From Hyaloperonospora brassicae (Eukaryota > Oomycota > Peronosporomycetes > Peronosporales > Peronosporaceae), in the NCBI GenBank assembly GCA_947650285.1, contig CANTFL010000233.1, forward strand, positions 310,001 to 374,000: a DNA stretch of 64,000 bases, written 5' to 3'. The notes under the pieces were generated by a model. That model searched no databases and had not been told where the DNA came from. It worked only from the letters and a program-made list of their open reading frames with translations. Shown piece after piece: positions 9,595-19,331 of the stretch (position 1 is its first letter; each line of letters opens with the position of its first letter). Position numbers and translations under genes: made by a program.

Positions 9595-10839
9595 TTATAA
9601 CCACTTCACGTTTTTCTTGAGCAAGCGAGAAAGATGAACAGTCATCTCGGCGTAATTGCGCGAGTACATGTGCAAGTACGCCGCTAAACCAAGGAACTTT
9701 CGAAGTCCCTTGACATCGGCTAGCACTGGCCAGTTGGTGATCGCCTTGATCTTTTCGGGATCAGGGCGTACACCGTGTTTGCCGATGATGCACCCAAGAA
9801 GTGGTATTTCGCTGGCTGCAAATATACACTTTTTGAGGTTGGCATACAACTTATGCTTGCGCATAAGTTGAAGAACCTTACGGACGTGAGTTCGGTGGAC
9901 TTCAACGTCCCTCCTTCCATCCATAGCCCGGCTATGGACGAACACATCATCGAAATAACTCAGTGCGAAATCCCACACCGGTCTTAACAGATTTGTAAGA
10001 CATCTGTTGAATATTGCAGGGGCATTACTCAGCCCCTGTGGCATCACTAGCCACTCCTACAGCATACCGCTGGGGGTGCTCACTGCTGTGTACGGATCAT
10101 CCCGTTCACGCATGAGGATCTGATAGAATCCGTCCATCAGATCCATGGACGAAAAGATGGTACTCTTTGACACACCATCTATGATTACGTCCTTCCTCGG
10201 TATCGGCGTCTGAGCCGGTACCGTTGCAGCATTCAATTTGTTGAATGCGTGCACTATCCGCCACCCTCCTGTGGCCTTTCGCACACAGAAGGTCGGAGAG
10301 CTGTGAGGGGATGTTGATTCCCTCACATGGCCCGCTGCTAAGCGATCGGCAAAGAGCTTGTCGATTGCTATCACTTGTTCACGAGGCAGTGGCCACTGCT
10401 TCATGACACAGTGCTTCGAGCCCTGTTTGAGCTCGATCTCGTGTCGAGTGCCTTTGTCCTTAGGCAACTCGCGAGGTACGGATTCAGGGAGCACGTCCTT
10501 GAATTCGATCAAATCTTTATACAAAGGATTTGCCTGAAGCGACTTCCAGTATTGAGATTCATATCTCTCAATCCGATTCTTCTCATCGATGACACTTTCG
10601 TCCATCGATGAACTGCTGAGAACCCTCTCGGTCCCAGTAAACACCGTCGCCGATCGAATATTGGTTACGTACTCGTCCTCCGCGACGAGTACACAGATCT
10701 GCTTGACTTTGCCACTATGCAGACCACGCAAGAACCGTTTCGGTTCTAGCGTTGGCAACTGAGTTATCTCCGAATTCAACTTCGGAGGCACAATCAGATC
10801 AAGCGTATAAGCGCCTACGCTTGATCCGTCATTAACCAA
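9595..10839 (-). pseudogene. Reverse transcriptase of copy B
   Basis: The domain is the same as in A, with FSSMDLMDGFYQI and SYFDDVFVHSR as catalytic segments. The TAG after TPSGML (about 10055) and the TAA after NVKWL (9595) are shared with A at 1083 and 1546. The one-base insertion of A is absent, so NAPAIFNRCLTNLLRPVWDF reads through here. Without recoding or suppression the enzyme would be made in pieces. Confidence 0.88.
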
Positions 10840-10856
10840 GACATTCAGTGTCTCGA

Positions 10857-11462
10857 TTACCTCCTGGGAAACACTTCCACAGGATCTGGGAGAGCTTTCT
10901 CCACAATGTAGTGATCATCTACATTGTGTTCTTGTACAGTCGTGCTAACGACCGTACCACAAGTGAGGCCATCGCACTCACTCGTAGTACACCCACGCGC
11001 TTGTGGACGCTCCATGACGTTCATCAGATGGCTATCTGATGAACAAGCAGCAGGCATCTTCACGGATCGATGCTGCCAGCTCACCCTTGGCTCGTACTTT
11101 CTGAGCCAAGGTAATCCCAGGATGACATCAAATTTGTCATCCAGATCTAGCACGATGAAGTCATCATCGTACTGTTCGCCCTCTAACGTGTAGTGGATTC
11201 CTACTACACGTTTCTCAACGGTTATCGATGCGCCTGTTGCAAGGCGCACCGTCATCCTTGTGAGGGGAATGTCGCGCTCAACGAACTTGAGCCTACGACC
11301 CTCTAGTGACTGGCGACGAACAAAGTTGTTCGACGCCCCACAGTCTACTAGGGCACAAAGAGACAAATTATTTGTCGCTTCCAACTTCAAGGTTATGAGC
11401 GAAACGTCATCACCAGGTGCAGAGACACACAATGATTGTGTATCTGAAGCAACTTTCGTCAA
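10857..11462 (-). pseudogene. Retropepsin-like protease region of copy B
   Basis: The frame holds ALVDCGASNNFVRRQSLEG, the aspartic protease active-site segment with DCGA in place of the usual D(S/T)GA, followed by VVGIHYTLEG, FIVLDLDDKFDVILGLPWL and a linker to the reverse transcriptase. It is open over about 200 residues, so this is the best preserved domain of the copy. It ends with the stop that also closes the frame in A (283). The connection to RT needs a -1 change of frame. Confidence 0.85.
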
Positions 11463-11474
11463 GAGATTTGCAAA

Positions 11475-12667
11475 TTATCTTGAGGTTGCTGGATCAGTAG
11501 GGCGCTCCGCCCCTACTGACCCCGACCATTTTTTTGATGGTCCGTCTCGCTGTTGCGGCTTCGCAACAGCGCTGGGCCCACGCCCATTGCCCTTTCTGGC
11601 GAATGGTCGTCCATTTCGATCAGTACTGTTTGGTACTGGGCGTGGAGCACTACACTCGTATGCGTAGTGCCCTAACTTCTGACAGCGATTGCACCTCTGC
11701 AATCGCTTGTTGTTTGAAGAGCGAGGTCTCTCGTTCTCAACATGGCAGAGGTCCATTGGTTCTGGACCTCCGATCTCTTGTCGTCTCGGTGGACGATAAG
11801 AGTTTGAGCTAGCATGAGCCTGTCTCATGCTAAAGTCTTCTTGTTCCGCGGCTGATATCGCTTCTTCAAGCGTACTCAGCTCAAGGAGGAACAGATGGCT
11901 CCTGACGGGCCCTTCTGCGAGCCCTTTCATGAACACCATAATCAACGTGTGTTCATGTACTGGGTTAGCAGTTATACTACTCGCAAGGAGTCGTATATGT
12001 TGTGCGTAAGCGTGCACATCACGCTTACCCTGCTTGAGTTTCAGGAGCTCTGAACGAGCCCTGAACTCAGCCCGTGGCGGCTTAAACGTTTGTCTAAGCC
12101 GGGACTTGAATTCATCTAGCGACCTAAACACGTTTGGGTCGCTACTCTCGAGCCCCAGGGACTAAGTTTTGGCACGCCCTGCCAAGTGGGTATGAGCAAA
12201 TGTGAGTTTCATTTGCTCATCTTCGACGCGATGAGCCCTTAGGGCTCTGTCGAGTTCGACAAACCATAGTAACAGGGAGTCCTCCGGGACTCCACTGTAC
12301 TTGGAGATGTCAAATTTCATGACTTCAGGACGACGCGCATGCGCCGTCCCGCCCACAGCAGCATGGAATTGCTACTGTCTCAACAGCTCCGTCTGTTGAG
12401 CACCGAGTTCTCTCAACTGCTCGGCCTGTTGAGAGCCTTGCTGGTGAAGCAAGGCTACTTTTTTCTTTCGGCGACAAGTTCACTTTGGATGAACTTGGCT
12501 ATAGCGGCATGTTGTTGGTCTCTGTCTAGAGACTCCAACATGGCGCTAACGACGAGTTCGCCTACGGTAGAAATCATTCGTTCTACCGCACCCCATTCGA
12601 TGTCACTCAAATGGGTAAACCTTTCACGCGTGGCGTGAAAGGTGTCTTCTTCATCCAACATGTTCAT
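11475..12667 (-). pseudogene. Gag of copy B, broken by two stops and a frame change
   Basis: The sequence starts MNMLDEEDTFHATRERFTHL and has a helical N-terminal part. A frame change in an A-run near 12455 and a TAG near 12366 precede the capsid-like part (KFDISKYSGVPEDSLLLW). A second TAG (about 12162) sits after HLAGRAKT, where relatives have tryptophan. The remaining 218-residue frame 12131-11475 carries FRSLDEFKSRLRQTF and a CCHC zinc knuckle, CNRCQKLGHYAYEC, followed by a basic tail. The knuckle is typical of Ty3/gypsy nucleocapsid. Inverted repeats are dense here too (for example 12192-12220 and 12652-12675). Confidence 0.86.
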
Positions 12668-12693
12668 GTTGGATGATTTAATCCTTGGAAGGA

Positions 12694-12709
12694 CTACAAA
12701 GTGCTACCA
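12694..12709 (-). other. Primer binding site of copy B
   Basis: Two bases inside the LTR end (12712) the minus strand reads TGGTAGCACTTTGTAG. A tract starting TGG at this place is the usual primer binding site, complementary to the 3' end of a tRNA. I cannot name the tRNA. Confidence 0.6.
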
Positions 12710-12711
12710 GG

Positions 12712-13078
12712 TGTAACGGGGCACACCCTTGCGTAACTTAACGCAAGGGTTTTGGGTGCCCCGACGAACGTACACGTGGCAAGCGAGGAAGCGTAGGTAG
12801 GGTAAAAGTAGAACTGTTATATTAATATAATTAAATCTTTAAACTACTGTCTCTCTGTTTGACTTAGTTTAACTATACTAATATAACTGGATGTATGGTG
12901 ACGTCTCGTCACCACTCATTGCGCGCGTCTTGCGGCGATTGGTGGGTTGATATCATCACGATATCAACCAATGAACAGACCCTTTGGTCGACCCTTCAAT
13001 ATCACCACTTTGGTGATATTGTTTAAAGAATATCCATCTTTATATTCTTTATTGTCACTTTCCTTATAGTGACAATTT
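12712..13078 (-). repeat. 5' LTR of copy B, outer end missing
   Basis: In minus orientation this LTR ends CCCCGTTACA at 12712 and differs from the central LTR by only a few bases. The first part of the LTR (TGTAACGGGG and the following bases) is missing. The sequence instead turns directly into LTR E at about 13078. Confidence 0.9.
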
Positions 13079-13475
13079 GACAATAAAGAATATTACGTCG
13101 AATGTTCTTTCAACAATATCACAAAGGATGATGATATTGTTGGGATGACCGAAGGGTCTACTCATTGATTGATATTGTGATGATATCAACCCACCAATCG
13201 CTGCTAGACGCGCGCAATGGGTGGTGAGTAGACGTCATCATACGTTTAGTTAGATAAATATAATTAAGTCAGGACAACAGAGATTCAAGGAGTGATAGGA
13301 CTTAATTATATTAATACAGTTTTACCTTTACCGAGAGACTAGTCTGACTACTTTGTCTCCTTTCCTTCCTCTGTGTTTCCTTAAAACACCTAGCAGGGCA
13401 CTGTCGACCACTGTCGTCAGTGAAAGTATACTCCGTACTGGTCAACCAGTACGTAGTCAACAGTGCCCCATTACA
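13079..13475 (+). repeat. Diverged LTR E of the same family, head to head with the LTR of B
   Basis: The sequence runs parallel to the central LTR: GACAATAAAGAATATT at its start, a block with arms flanking ATATC, GCGCGCAATG near 13213, a TTAATTATATTAATA block, and a terminal GTGCCCCATTACA at 13463-13475. Many positions differ and the terminal hairpin is entirely different in sequence, so this is an older or separate subfamily. Its first bases are missing like those of the LTR of B, and the two meet inside a palindrome at 13046-13094. No internal element sequence follows, so it is solo on that side. Confidence 0.82.
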
Positions 13476-14798
13476 GATATTCTCACAAGCTGTTATTGGC
13501 AGGCCTCCAGGTGTTTAGTGACATCTGCTGCTGGCACTCATGCTGATGCAGCATATGCAAATGCTGAACATTTGGCTTCTGGAAAGGACACTCGTCCGCT
13601 GAATCTTGACCTGTTGACAGCACCGATCAGCTATTCGCAGCAGATCCAGACAGTGTGTCTTTCTTGGTACTTTTCTTCGCTCTACATCATATCTTCCCGT
13701 ACCAGGATAAATCACACGCCTTTGCTAAGCGCTCGTGAGCTGCCACATGACGCCGTGTGCGAAAGGCGGCGTGCAAATTATTCGCTTGCCAAAAGGTGAC
13801 ACATCTCAACATGCATTTCTTGAGCTGCTGTCCAAGTCAATTTGTAGCATTGCGAGGTGTTGTATGTCTTGCACCAAAAGTCATTGTTCTCCCTGAGTCT
13901 AGCTAGCCGTACAAAGCTGATTCAAGTCGTTGTAGCAGTGTTTACACGGGTCTCTATCGCCGAAAGCTGCTGATCAAGCCTAGCTAATTCTAGTATGGTG
14001 TACAAGGCAAAACAGTACATGAACTTAGGTTCGTAGCCGACGTCTGCCGTACCTTACAGGGCACATGTAGTGAGGCTTTCCGTGTACACGTCGACGTGGA
14101 CGGAACCAATGACAACATCAAGTCACTGTTTGACAGCACATCAACGGACGTGCTCCTTCGGAGAGGCGGAGGGGAGGGGGGGTAAGGTCTTCTCGTTCTA
14201 GTCGACACGATGACTGGTCGTCGACAGAAAGTCGTAGCCGCCAACATCTGTGACAGCATGTGACCTTTTTATAAACCGCACAGATGTTAACGTGTCGAGG
14301 GGAACGTTGCTCGGGCTTTGTGCAGACCAGATCGACCTTTTCTTTGTACTTGTGGGAAGGTCGACCAGCTCTCGGCGGACAAAGTGCAGCTCGGGCACTA
14401 GAGCAGCAGCTTCAGTCTATTCATGAGGGGTGAGAAGCGAGAGAGAGAGAGAGAGAGACTTGTGCCTGCGTTTAAGCGCTCTGTAAATGGTAACGGCGAA
14501 GCTCGATCGAGAATCGTTCACAGCAGACTACAGAGTCAACCTGTCTTGCCCAATCTGAATCTGAATGCGGTGGATAGCCGGCAACGTGTCGCTGTTCCGT
14601 GCAGCCATATGACACCGTCTATAAAGATGTGCTGCAAAAGGACGATGGGACCACTGCAGTGTCAACGCAAACACAACCGTATTTTCCAGCCATCGCACAC
14701 CATTTGTCAGTCATTGTCAGAGCAAGTAAGTATTTGGTTCATTGCAGAACGACCACAGCTTTTGCTCTGTTTGACAACAGCAGAAGTGAGAGAGAGAC
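13476..14798. other. Intergenic stretch upstream of the PLC-like gene
   Basis: I see no convincing gene. Short frames here overlap LTR E or lack protein-like composition. A (GA)n microsatellite lies at about 14438-14458, and a shorter GA run precedes the PLC start codon (14788-14797). The promoter of the PLC-like gene is presumably in this stretch, but I could not identify a core element with confidence. Confidence 0.6.
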
Positions 14799-17177
14799 AT
14801 GAACCTGCGTCGATGGGCCCTCTCGGTCTTCGTTGGTCTCTTTGTTCTCACGTGCCCCATCTCGTCGAGTGAAGTGCAGGCTATTGAGTGTCAAGCCAAG
14901 AATAAAACCTTTGGGTTTCTGGTGGATAGCCTGCCAACAGCCTACGGCATCAACACTTGCGTGGCCAACAACGTGCGGACCGTCAGTAAGGCCCTTGCAA
15001 GCACCATCTTCAGCCGATGTGGCATGTTGGATATCTACGAGGTGGTCAAGAACGAGGATTTCCACAACTTTGCCGCTTTATTGAAGAACATCACGGCGAA
15101 GCCCACCAAGATATCCCGACTCGTCTACGAGTACATGGCCAGCCACACTGACGAGTCCATGGACAACCTCTGCGATGCCTTTAGTGACGCGTTCGGACCG
15201 TGCGGAGGGAAAGTCATCCCGAAACTGCTGCCTGTGTTGCAAAAGGACGACAAGTGTTGCGCGGAATTCAGCGACTTGATCGACCTGCTGAGCATCTTCA
15301 TCGCACCCGACAAGAGTATGAGCCATTTCTTGGTGAACGGACTCATCAATGGCTTTAACCAAATGCTCTGCTCGAAAAAGGGTCGCGATTCCTGTGGACT
15401 CCATATCTTTAAATCGTACACGAGTATGTACACGGTGAAGAGCTTTGACTTTTTTCAGCACATGGTGCTGCCGTTCATGACCATTGGCGCCGGTGAGGAA
15501 TGCTCAGGTTTGTCGGGGAACCCGTATACGGACACGGCGTCCAAGAAGACAGCAACGACCATCGATTTCGGCTGCTGTGTTCACCACATGCGGCCGTTCA
15601 TTCAGACGATACAAGGCTCCGTCAGGAATGTTGTCGGTGACCCAGTATGGGACGTCTTTAGCGGCATGGTCTCGTTCAAGGATCCGGATGGCGCTTTTGT
15701 CGACACTCTTGCAGGGACTGCGGGATGCCGTGTCGGTAAGTGCGAGAACCCGAAGGGTATGGCCGACGATCTTGGAATGCTTCGTCACGTTGGTGCGAAC
15801 GACCCGGGCAAGAACAATTTGGTCGACACGAACTGCACCTTTGTAGAAAAGTGCAGCGGAGACAAGTCGGTGTGCAGCCGCGTGTGTGACAGAGGCTCAG
15901 TCATTGTTCCGGACTGGCTGGAGTCGACTCTAGCTTACCAACGCAATCTAGCGTTCAGCGGTCCGATTTGCCTCGCGCAGCTTCCTGCTTCGCACAACAG
16001 CGCTATTACCTTAGCTGATGGCTTTGGAAATCGTGATCAGCTTTTCAACAAAAATCTGGATGCGGACAAACCGTGGTCATACTTGCTGACAAACAACCAA
16101 GTGCTAAGTTTGACCGACCAGCTCGACATTGGCATCCGTTTCGTTGAGATTGACGTCCACTTTTTCCTGAACGACGTACGCAATGGACATTGTGGTGCTC
16201 TTAAGATGCCTACTGTAATTGAGTCCATCGAGACATTGGGCAAGACGCTCGGTAACTATGGCGTGTTTTCCTGGGGCGCAGAGCTGTTGGGCTGTTTCCC
16301 TTCCATTTCTGGCATCAAGGCTTCGGAGCAGCCAATGACGCAAGACTCTTTGGACGAAGTCAAGGCTTGGATCAAGGCGCACCCGACAGAGTTCGTTGTG
16401 GTGTACATGGACACGGGTCATGATATGACGCGATTGGACAAACTGGGCGCGATGGACACTCTGTTGATCGATACGTTCGGTGACTTGCTTGTTCCAACGA
16501 AAGCTCTTGATAAGCTTGCGAAAGACGAGTGGACAGGTGGTAGCATCAAGGGGTTTGTCAAAGCAGGATACCGAGTGTTGGCCCTGGCAAACTCCAAGAC
16601 GGCGAGTGCCTATAAGTTGCATGACATGTGCACCTCACAGGATCTTAAGGTCGAACACGTTGATGACATGCCTGACAGAAAGCGACAAATTGACGGACTG
16701 ACGGTCTACAGCGGCACAAGCTGGATCCGTACGTGGGGAGAGCAGCTTCGCTACATCTCCCTGTCTGCAACTGGAAAATTTACGCGAGAGCTGCCGGTGT
16801 TCTTGAACGCTGAATCAATTCCCAAATTTTTGCGCTGGAACATTAATCTCATTGCTCTGGACAACGTCGACGTAGCCAAGATGGCCGCTTACGTCTGGTC
16901 GTGGGCAATCAACGAGCCCAGCATTACGGAGAAGGGAGCGAGCGTGCTCATGAACAAGCATGGTCGCTGGGTGACTAGCACTAACGCTAAGAAGAAGAAG
17001 TTTCGAGCGTGCTGGAATGGTGCAAAGTTGAAGTGGTCCATCGTGCCTTTTGCAAAGGATTGCCCCGCCAAAACCATTTTCAAAGCCCCGACGGATCCTC
17101 ACCAGAACTACCTGTTACACCAGGCACTCGTTGCTAACGGTATAACGGGCACGTCACTGGTCATTATGCAACTTTGA
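14799..17177 (+). CDS. Secreted PLC-like phosphodiesterase with cysteine-rich N-terminal region
   Basis: This 792-residue frame is intact, intronless and starts at an ATG just after a GA run. Residues 1-28 look like a signal peptide (basic start, WALSVFVGLFVLTC core, cleavage near VQA), so secretion is likely. Residues about 30-385 form a cysteine-rich region without a family I recognise. Residues about 390-680 match the PI-PLC X / PLC-like phosphodiesterase barrel: LPASHNSAIT with His399, then GIRFVEIDVHFF with Glu450 and Asp452, and NGHCG with His464, later EFVVVYMDTGH. These correspond to the catalytic histidines and acidic residues of that superfamily. The Y domain and calcium-binding modules of eukaryotic PLCs are absent. 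The tail (about 700-792) may be a small carbohydrate- or lipid-binding fold. Substrate unknown. It is the only clearly intact host-type gene here. Confidence 0.9.
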   Translation: MNLRRWALSVFVGLFVLTCPISSSEVQAIECQAKNKTFGFLVDSLPTAYGINTCVANNVRTVSKALASTIFSRCGMLDIYEVVKNEDFHNFAALLKNITAKPTKISRLVYEYMASHTDESMDNLCDAFSDAFGPCGGKVIPKLLPVLQKDDKCCAEFSDLIDLLSIFIAPDKSMSHFLVNGLINGFNQMLCSKKGRDSCGLHIFKSYTSMYTVKSFDFFQHMVLPFMTIGAGEECSGLSGNPYTDTASKKTATTIDFGCCVHHMRPFIQTIQGSVRNVVGDPVWDVFSGMVSFKDPDGAFVDTLAGTAGCRVGKCENPKGMADDLGMLRHVGANDPGKNNLVDTNCTFVEKCSGDKSVCSRVCDRGSVIVPDWLESTLAYQRNLAFSGPICLAQLPASHNSAITLADGFGNRDQLFNKNLDADKPWSYLLTNNQVLSLTDQLDIGIRFVEIDVHFFLNDVRNGHCGALKMPTVIESIETLGKTLGNYGVFSWGAELLGCFPSISGIKASEQPMTQDSLDEVKAWIKAHPTEFVVVYMDTGHDMTRLDKLGAMDTLLIDTFGDLLVPTKALDKLAKDEWTGGSIKGFVKAGYRVLALANSKTASAYKLHDMCTSQDLKVEHVDDMPDRKRQIDGLTVYSGTSWIRTWGEQLRYISLSATGKFTRELPVFLNAESIPKFLRWNINLIALDNVDVAKMAAYVWSWAINEPSITEKGASVLMNKHGRWVTSTNAKKKKFRACWNGAKLKWSIVPFAKDCPAKTIFKAPTDPHQNYLLHQALVANGITGTSLVIMQL

Positions 17178-19331
17178 CGATAGCCGGAGCACCTACTTCG
17201 GCAATGGCAGACATTGCGCTGCCAAGCGACTCCACGGCGATATCACCACCCATCATCATCGTCGTCATCATCATCAGGGAATGAAGAGGAAATCATCTCT
17301 TCGTTATCATCGTCATTATCGTCACGTGATGCGATTGATACGCAGACGTAAATCGCTAGGAAGAGGGCTGCGGCACTGGGTCGAGAAGATGCAGAGAGTA
17401 TGGGTTCCTAGAAGGCCACTTGCAAAAGTTGTTGTCACGGTGACTTCTGTAAATCAATTTAATGTGACACAAGTTTGCGAGATCGATATGCAATACGTGT
17501 GCTTTGAGATGGGCGATGTCAGTGTAAGTGACTTTTGAGATGACATTTAGGTAACGCACAGGACCGTTTGTCAATGAGCTAGGAGCTGCGTCTGGACGTC
17601 AATGCGATCCTCTTTACATCCAGTTTGATATCTCGATTGTCATCTCTCTTTGTCTGTGAGAGGCCAAAACCATCACCTCCTGGAGCTTGCCTTACCACGC
17701 ATGAGCGCCTTTGCTTAGAGCCAAACACGTATGCTTGCAATTGTTGAGCATATTGCAAGGAATGTGCACACGCACGCTTCCTCAACTCATCTTCAGCGCA
17801 ACCTTGTGTACAACTTGGCCGTCGTCACCCAATGTCCTGTCAAACACTGGAAGTTTCACACCGTTGAGCCAAAACATATTCAGCACAACGGGTGCAGCTA
17901 TTCTGAAATTGACCCATCGGGAAATGCGGTAAAGCAAAACCTTCTGCTAACATGACAACATATCGAAGACTACCGCACGAACACCTGAATGGATACTCGT
18001 TCTTTTCCCAACTATATCAAGCCACAAACAACGCATAAAGCCTATTCCATGCGCATGAAGGGGATAGCCGAAAAGACACCCGCTGTTGAAGTGCTTGTGG
18101 GACTAGCTAGCTTGCCTCTGTAGAACGATACGCCAACACGACTTCGGCGATGAGCAGTGAAATACATTTAGTCACAGTAAACGGCAGCAAAGGATATGGC
18201 TTCGTTGAGCCTTAGTACGAGTCAGGTGTTGCCGTTTTAGTGTCTCGTCTACAGCTGCTGCTAGCAAGACCCAATCTGATTGGTATCACTGCGTAGTAGT
18301 ACTTCATATGTTTCTTACCAACTGACGGCGACGCATGCGCTCGTGTTCTCAAAGACTCGGAGGGCGGTCTTTCTGTCCGTGAATATACGGTGCTCTCAAA
18401 TCGAGCATGCCGACGCCGTGTGAGTAGCACAGGAGTAAGGGGTGTTCAGACTTGCTTGTTCTAGGGGACGATTACCGACAAAATGCCACTGTTTGAACCA
18501 AGTGACCTTTCCTTACCTCCCATGAAGCGCTTCATCATCGTGGGGTGCTAAGACACTGACTCCGTCATGCAGCAATGACTGTTGTTTCCAACAGTTCATA
18601 GCTGCTGATACGATGCTTTTTAAGAGTCCACGTCGACAGTGAGTTGGCTCCACTCGTAACAAATGCCAAAATGTCTGACAAAGCTCTACATCGACAACTG
18701 AGGTCTGACCCTAAAAGTTCAATTGCATTGGCTGAGCTGTACAATTGTCTAAGCTGTAGTTACTATACTCTCAGATGTGATCATGACAACGACATCTTGT
18801 CATGTGCTCTATCTGTCTATTTTCGATTACCATGTACATAAGGCTCTATGGCCGAGTGACCTGCGAAGAAGATGCGAGTCTCATGACGCAAATGAATCGA
18901 TTGTAGAACCCTTGGTCTTATGGACGTGATTGCTACATTTGTTCCGAGTTTTGACCGTTATCTGCAAAAGCTTAGTCCGCTTCCATTTTTTCGGTCAAAG
19001 ACAGATAAAGACGGTTGTTGCTGCGAATGTGCGCCAGGATTGGTGAAAGAATCTTGGCCAACAGATCGATAGAGCGGGCGGGTTTGGCAGCTGCAGCTGA
19101 CCGTCACGACAGTCATGAATCGAATGCGAGAATCTCTCGCTCACTTCTTTTGCATGACAGTTTCTTCACGAAAACAAGCAGGAGCCAGATAGCGCATTTC
19201 ACACTCCGGAATTCGAAGAGTGACTACAAGGCTCCGCTTGATAAGGTCGTTCCGCTACGTTTCGAGTCACTGATTGCCATTGAAACGCCGGAAACAAGGA
19301 GGAGGAGTTTCATGATCATCTATTGACATAT
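17178..19331. other. Intergenic stretch between the PLC-like gene and the LINE
   Basis: I see no supported gene. A short ATC/ATCATC-type simple repeat lies at about 17245-17277, directly downstream of the PLC stop. The remaining short frames have no recognisable motif. Confidence 0.6.

Larger units (their letters stand above)
5823..13078 (-). mobile_element. Ty3/gypsy LTR retrotransposon copy B, inverted
   Basis: This copy lies opposite to A and includes, in its own order, the 5' LTR (13078 down to 12712), primer binding site, gag, protease, RT, RNase H, integrase, integrase tail, chromodomain and polypurine tract. Its pol is very similar to A by eye and shares several stops and frame changes. 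Lesions seen only in B include a TGA in RNase H (about 9421) and a zinc-ligand cysteine changed to tyrosine in the integrase (CEVYQRVK). Its 3' LTR is reduced to the six bases 5823-5828 next to the LTR of copy A. The 5' LTR lacks its outermost part and is fused to LTR E. Confidence 0.92.

Noticed and set aside
1..13078. CRISPR array as the explanation of the regular short repeats
   Set aside because: Each repeat is a different inverted repeat, not a constant direct repeat with spacers, and the context is eukaryotic.
13353..13799. 148-codon open frame overlapping the end of LTR E
   Set aside because: It starts inside the LTR, has no recognisable domain and is not supported by composition or context.
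14438..14458. (GA)n run upstream of the PLC-like gene as a GAGA-type promoter element
   Set aside because: A plain microsatellite is sufficient, and nothing in the sequence ties it to regulation.
17281..17538. 85-codon frame downstream of the PLC-like gene
   Set aside because: It begins in a simple-repeat stretch and has no motif. More likely 3' flanking sequence.
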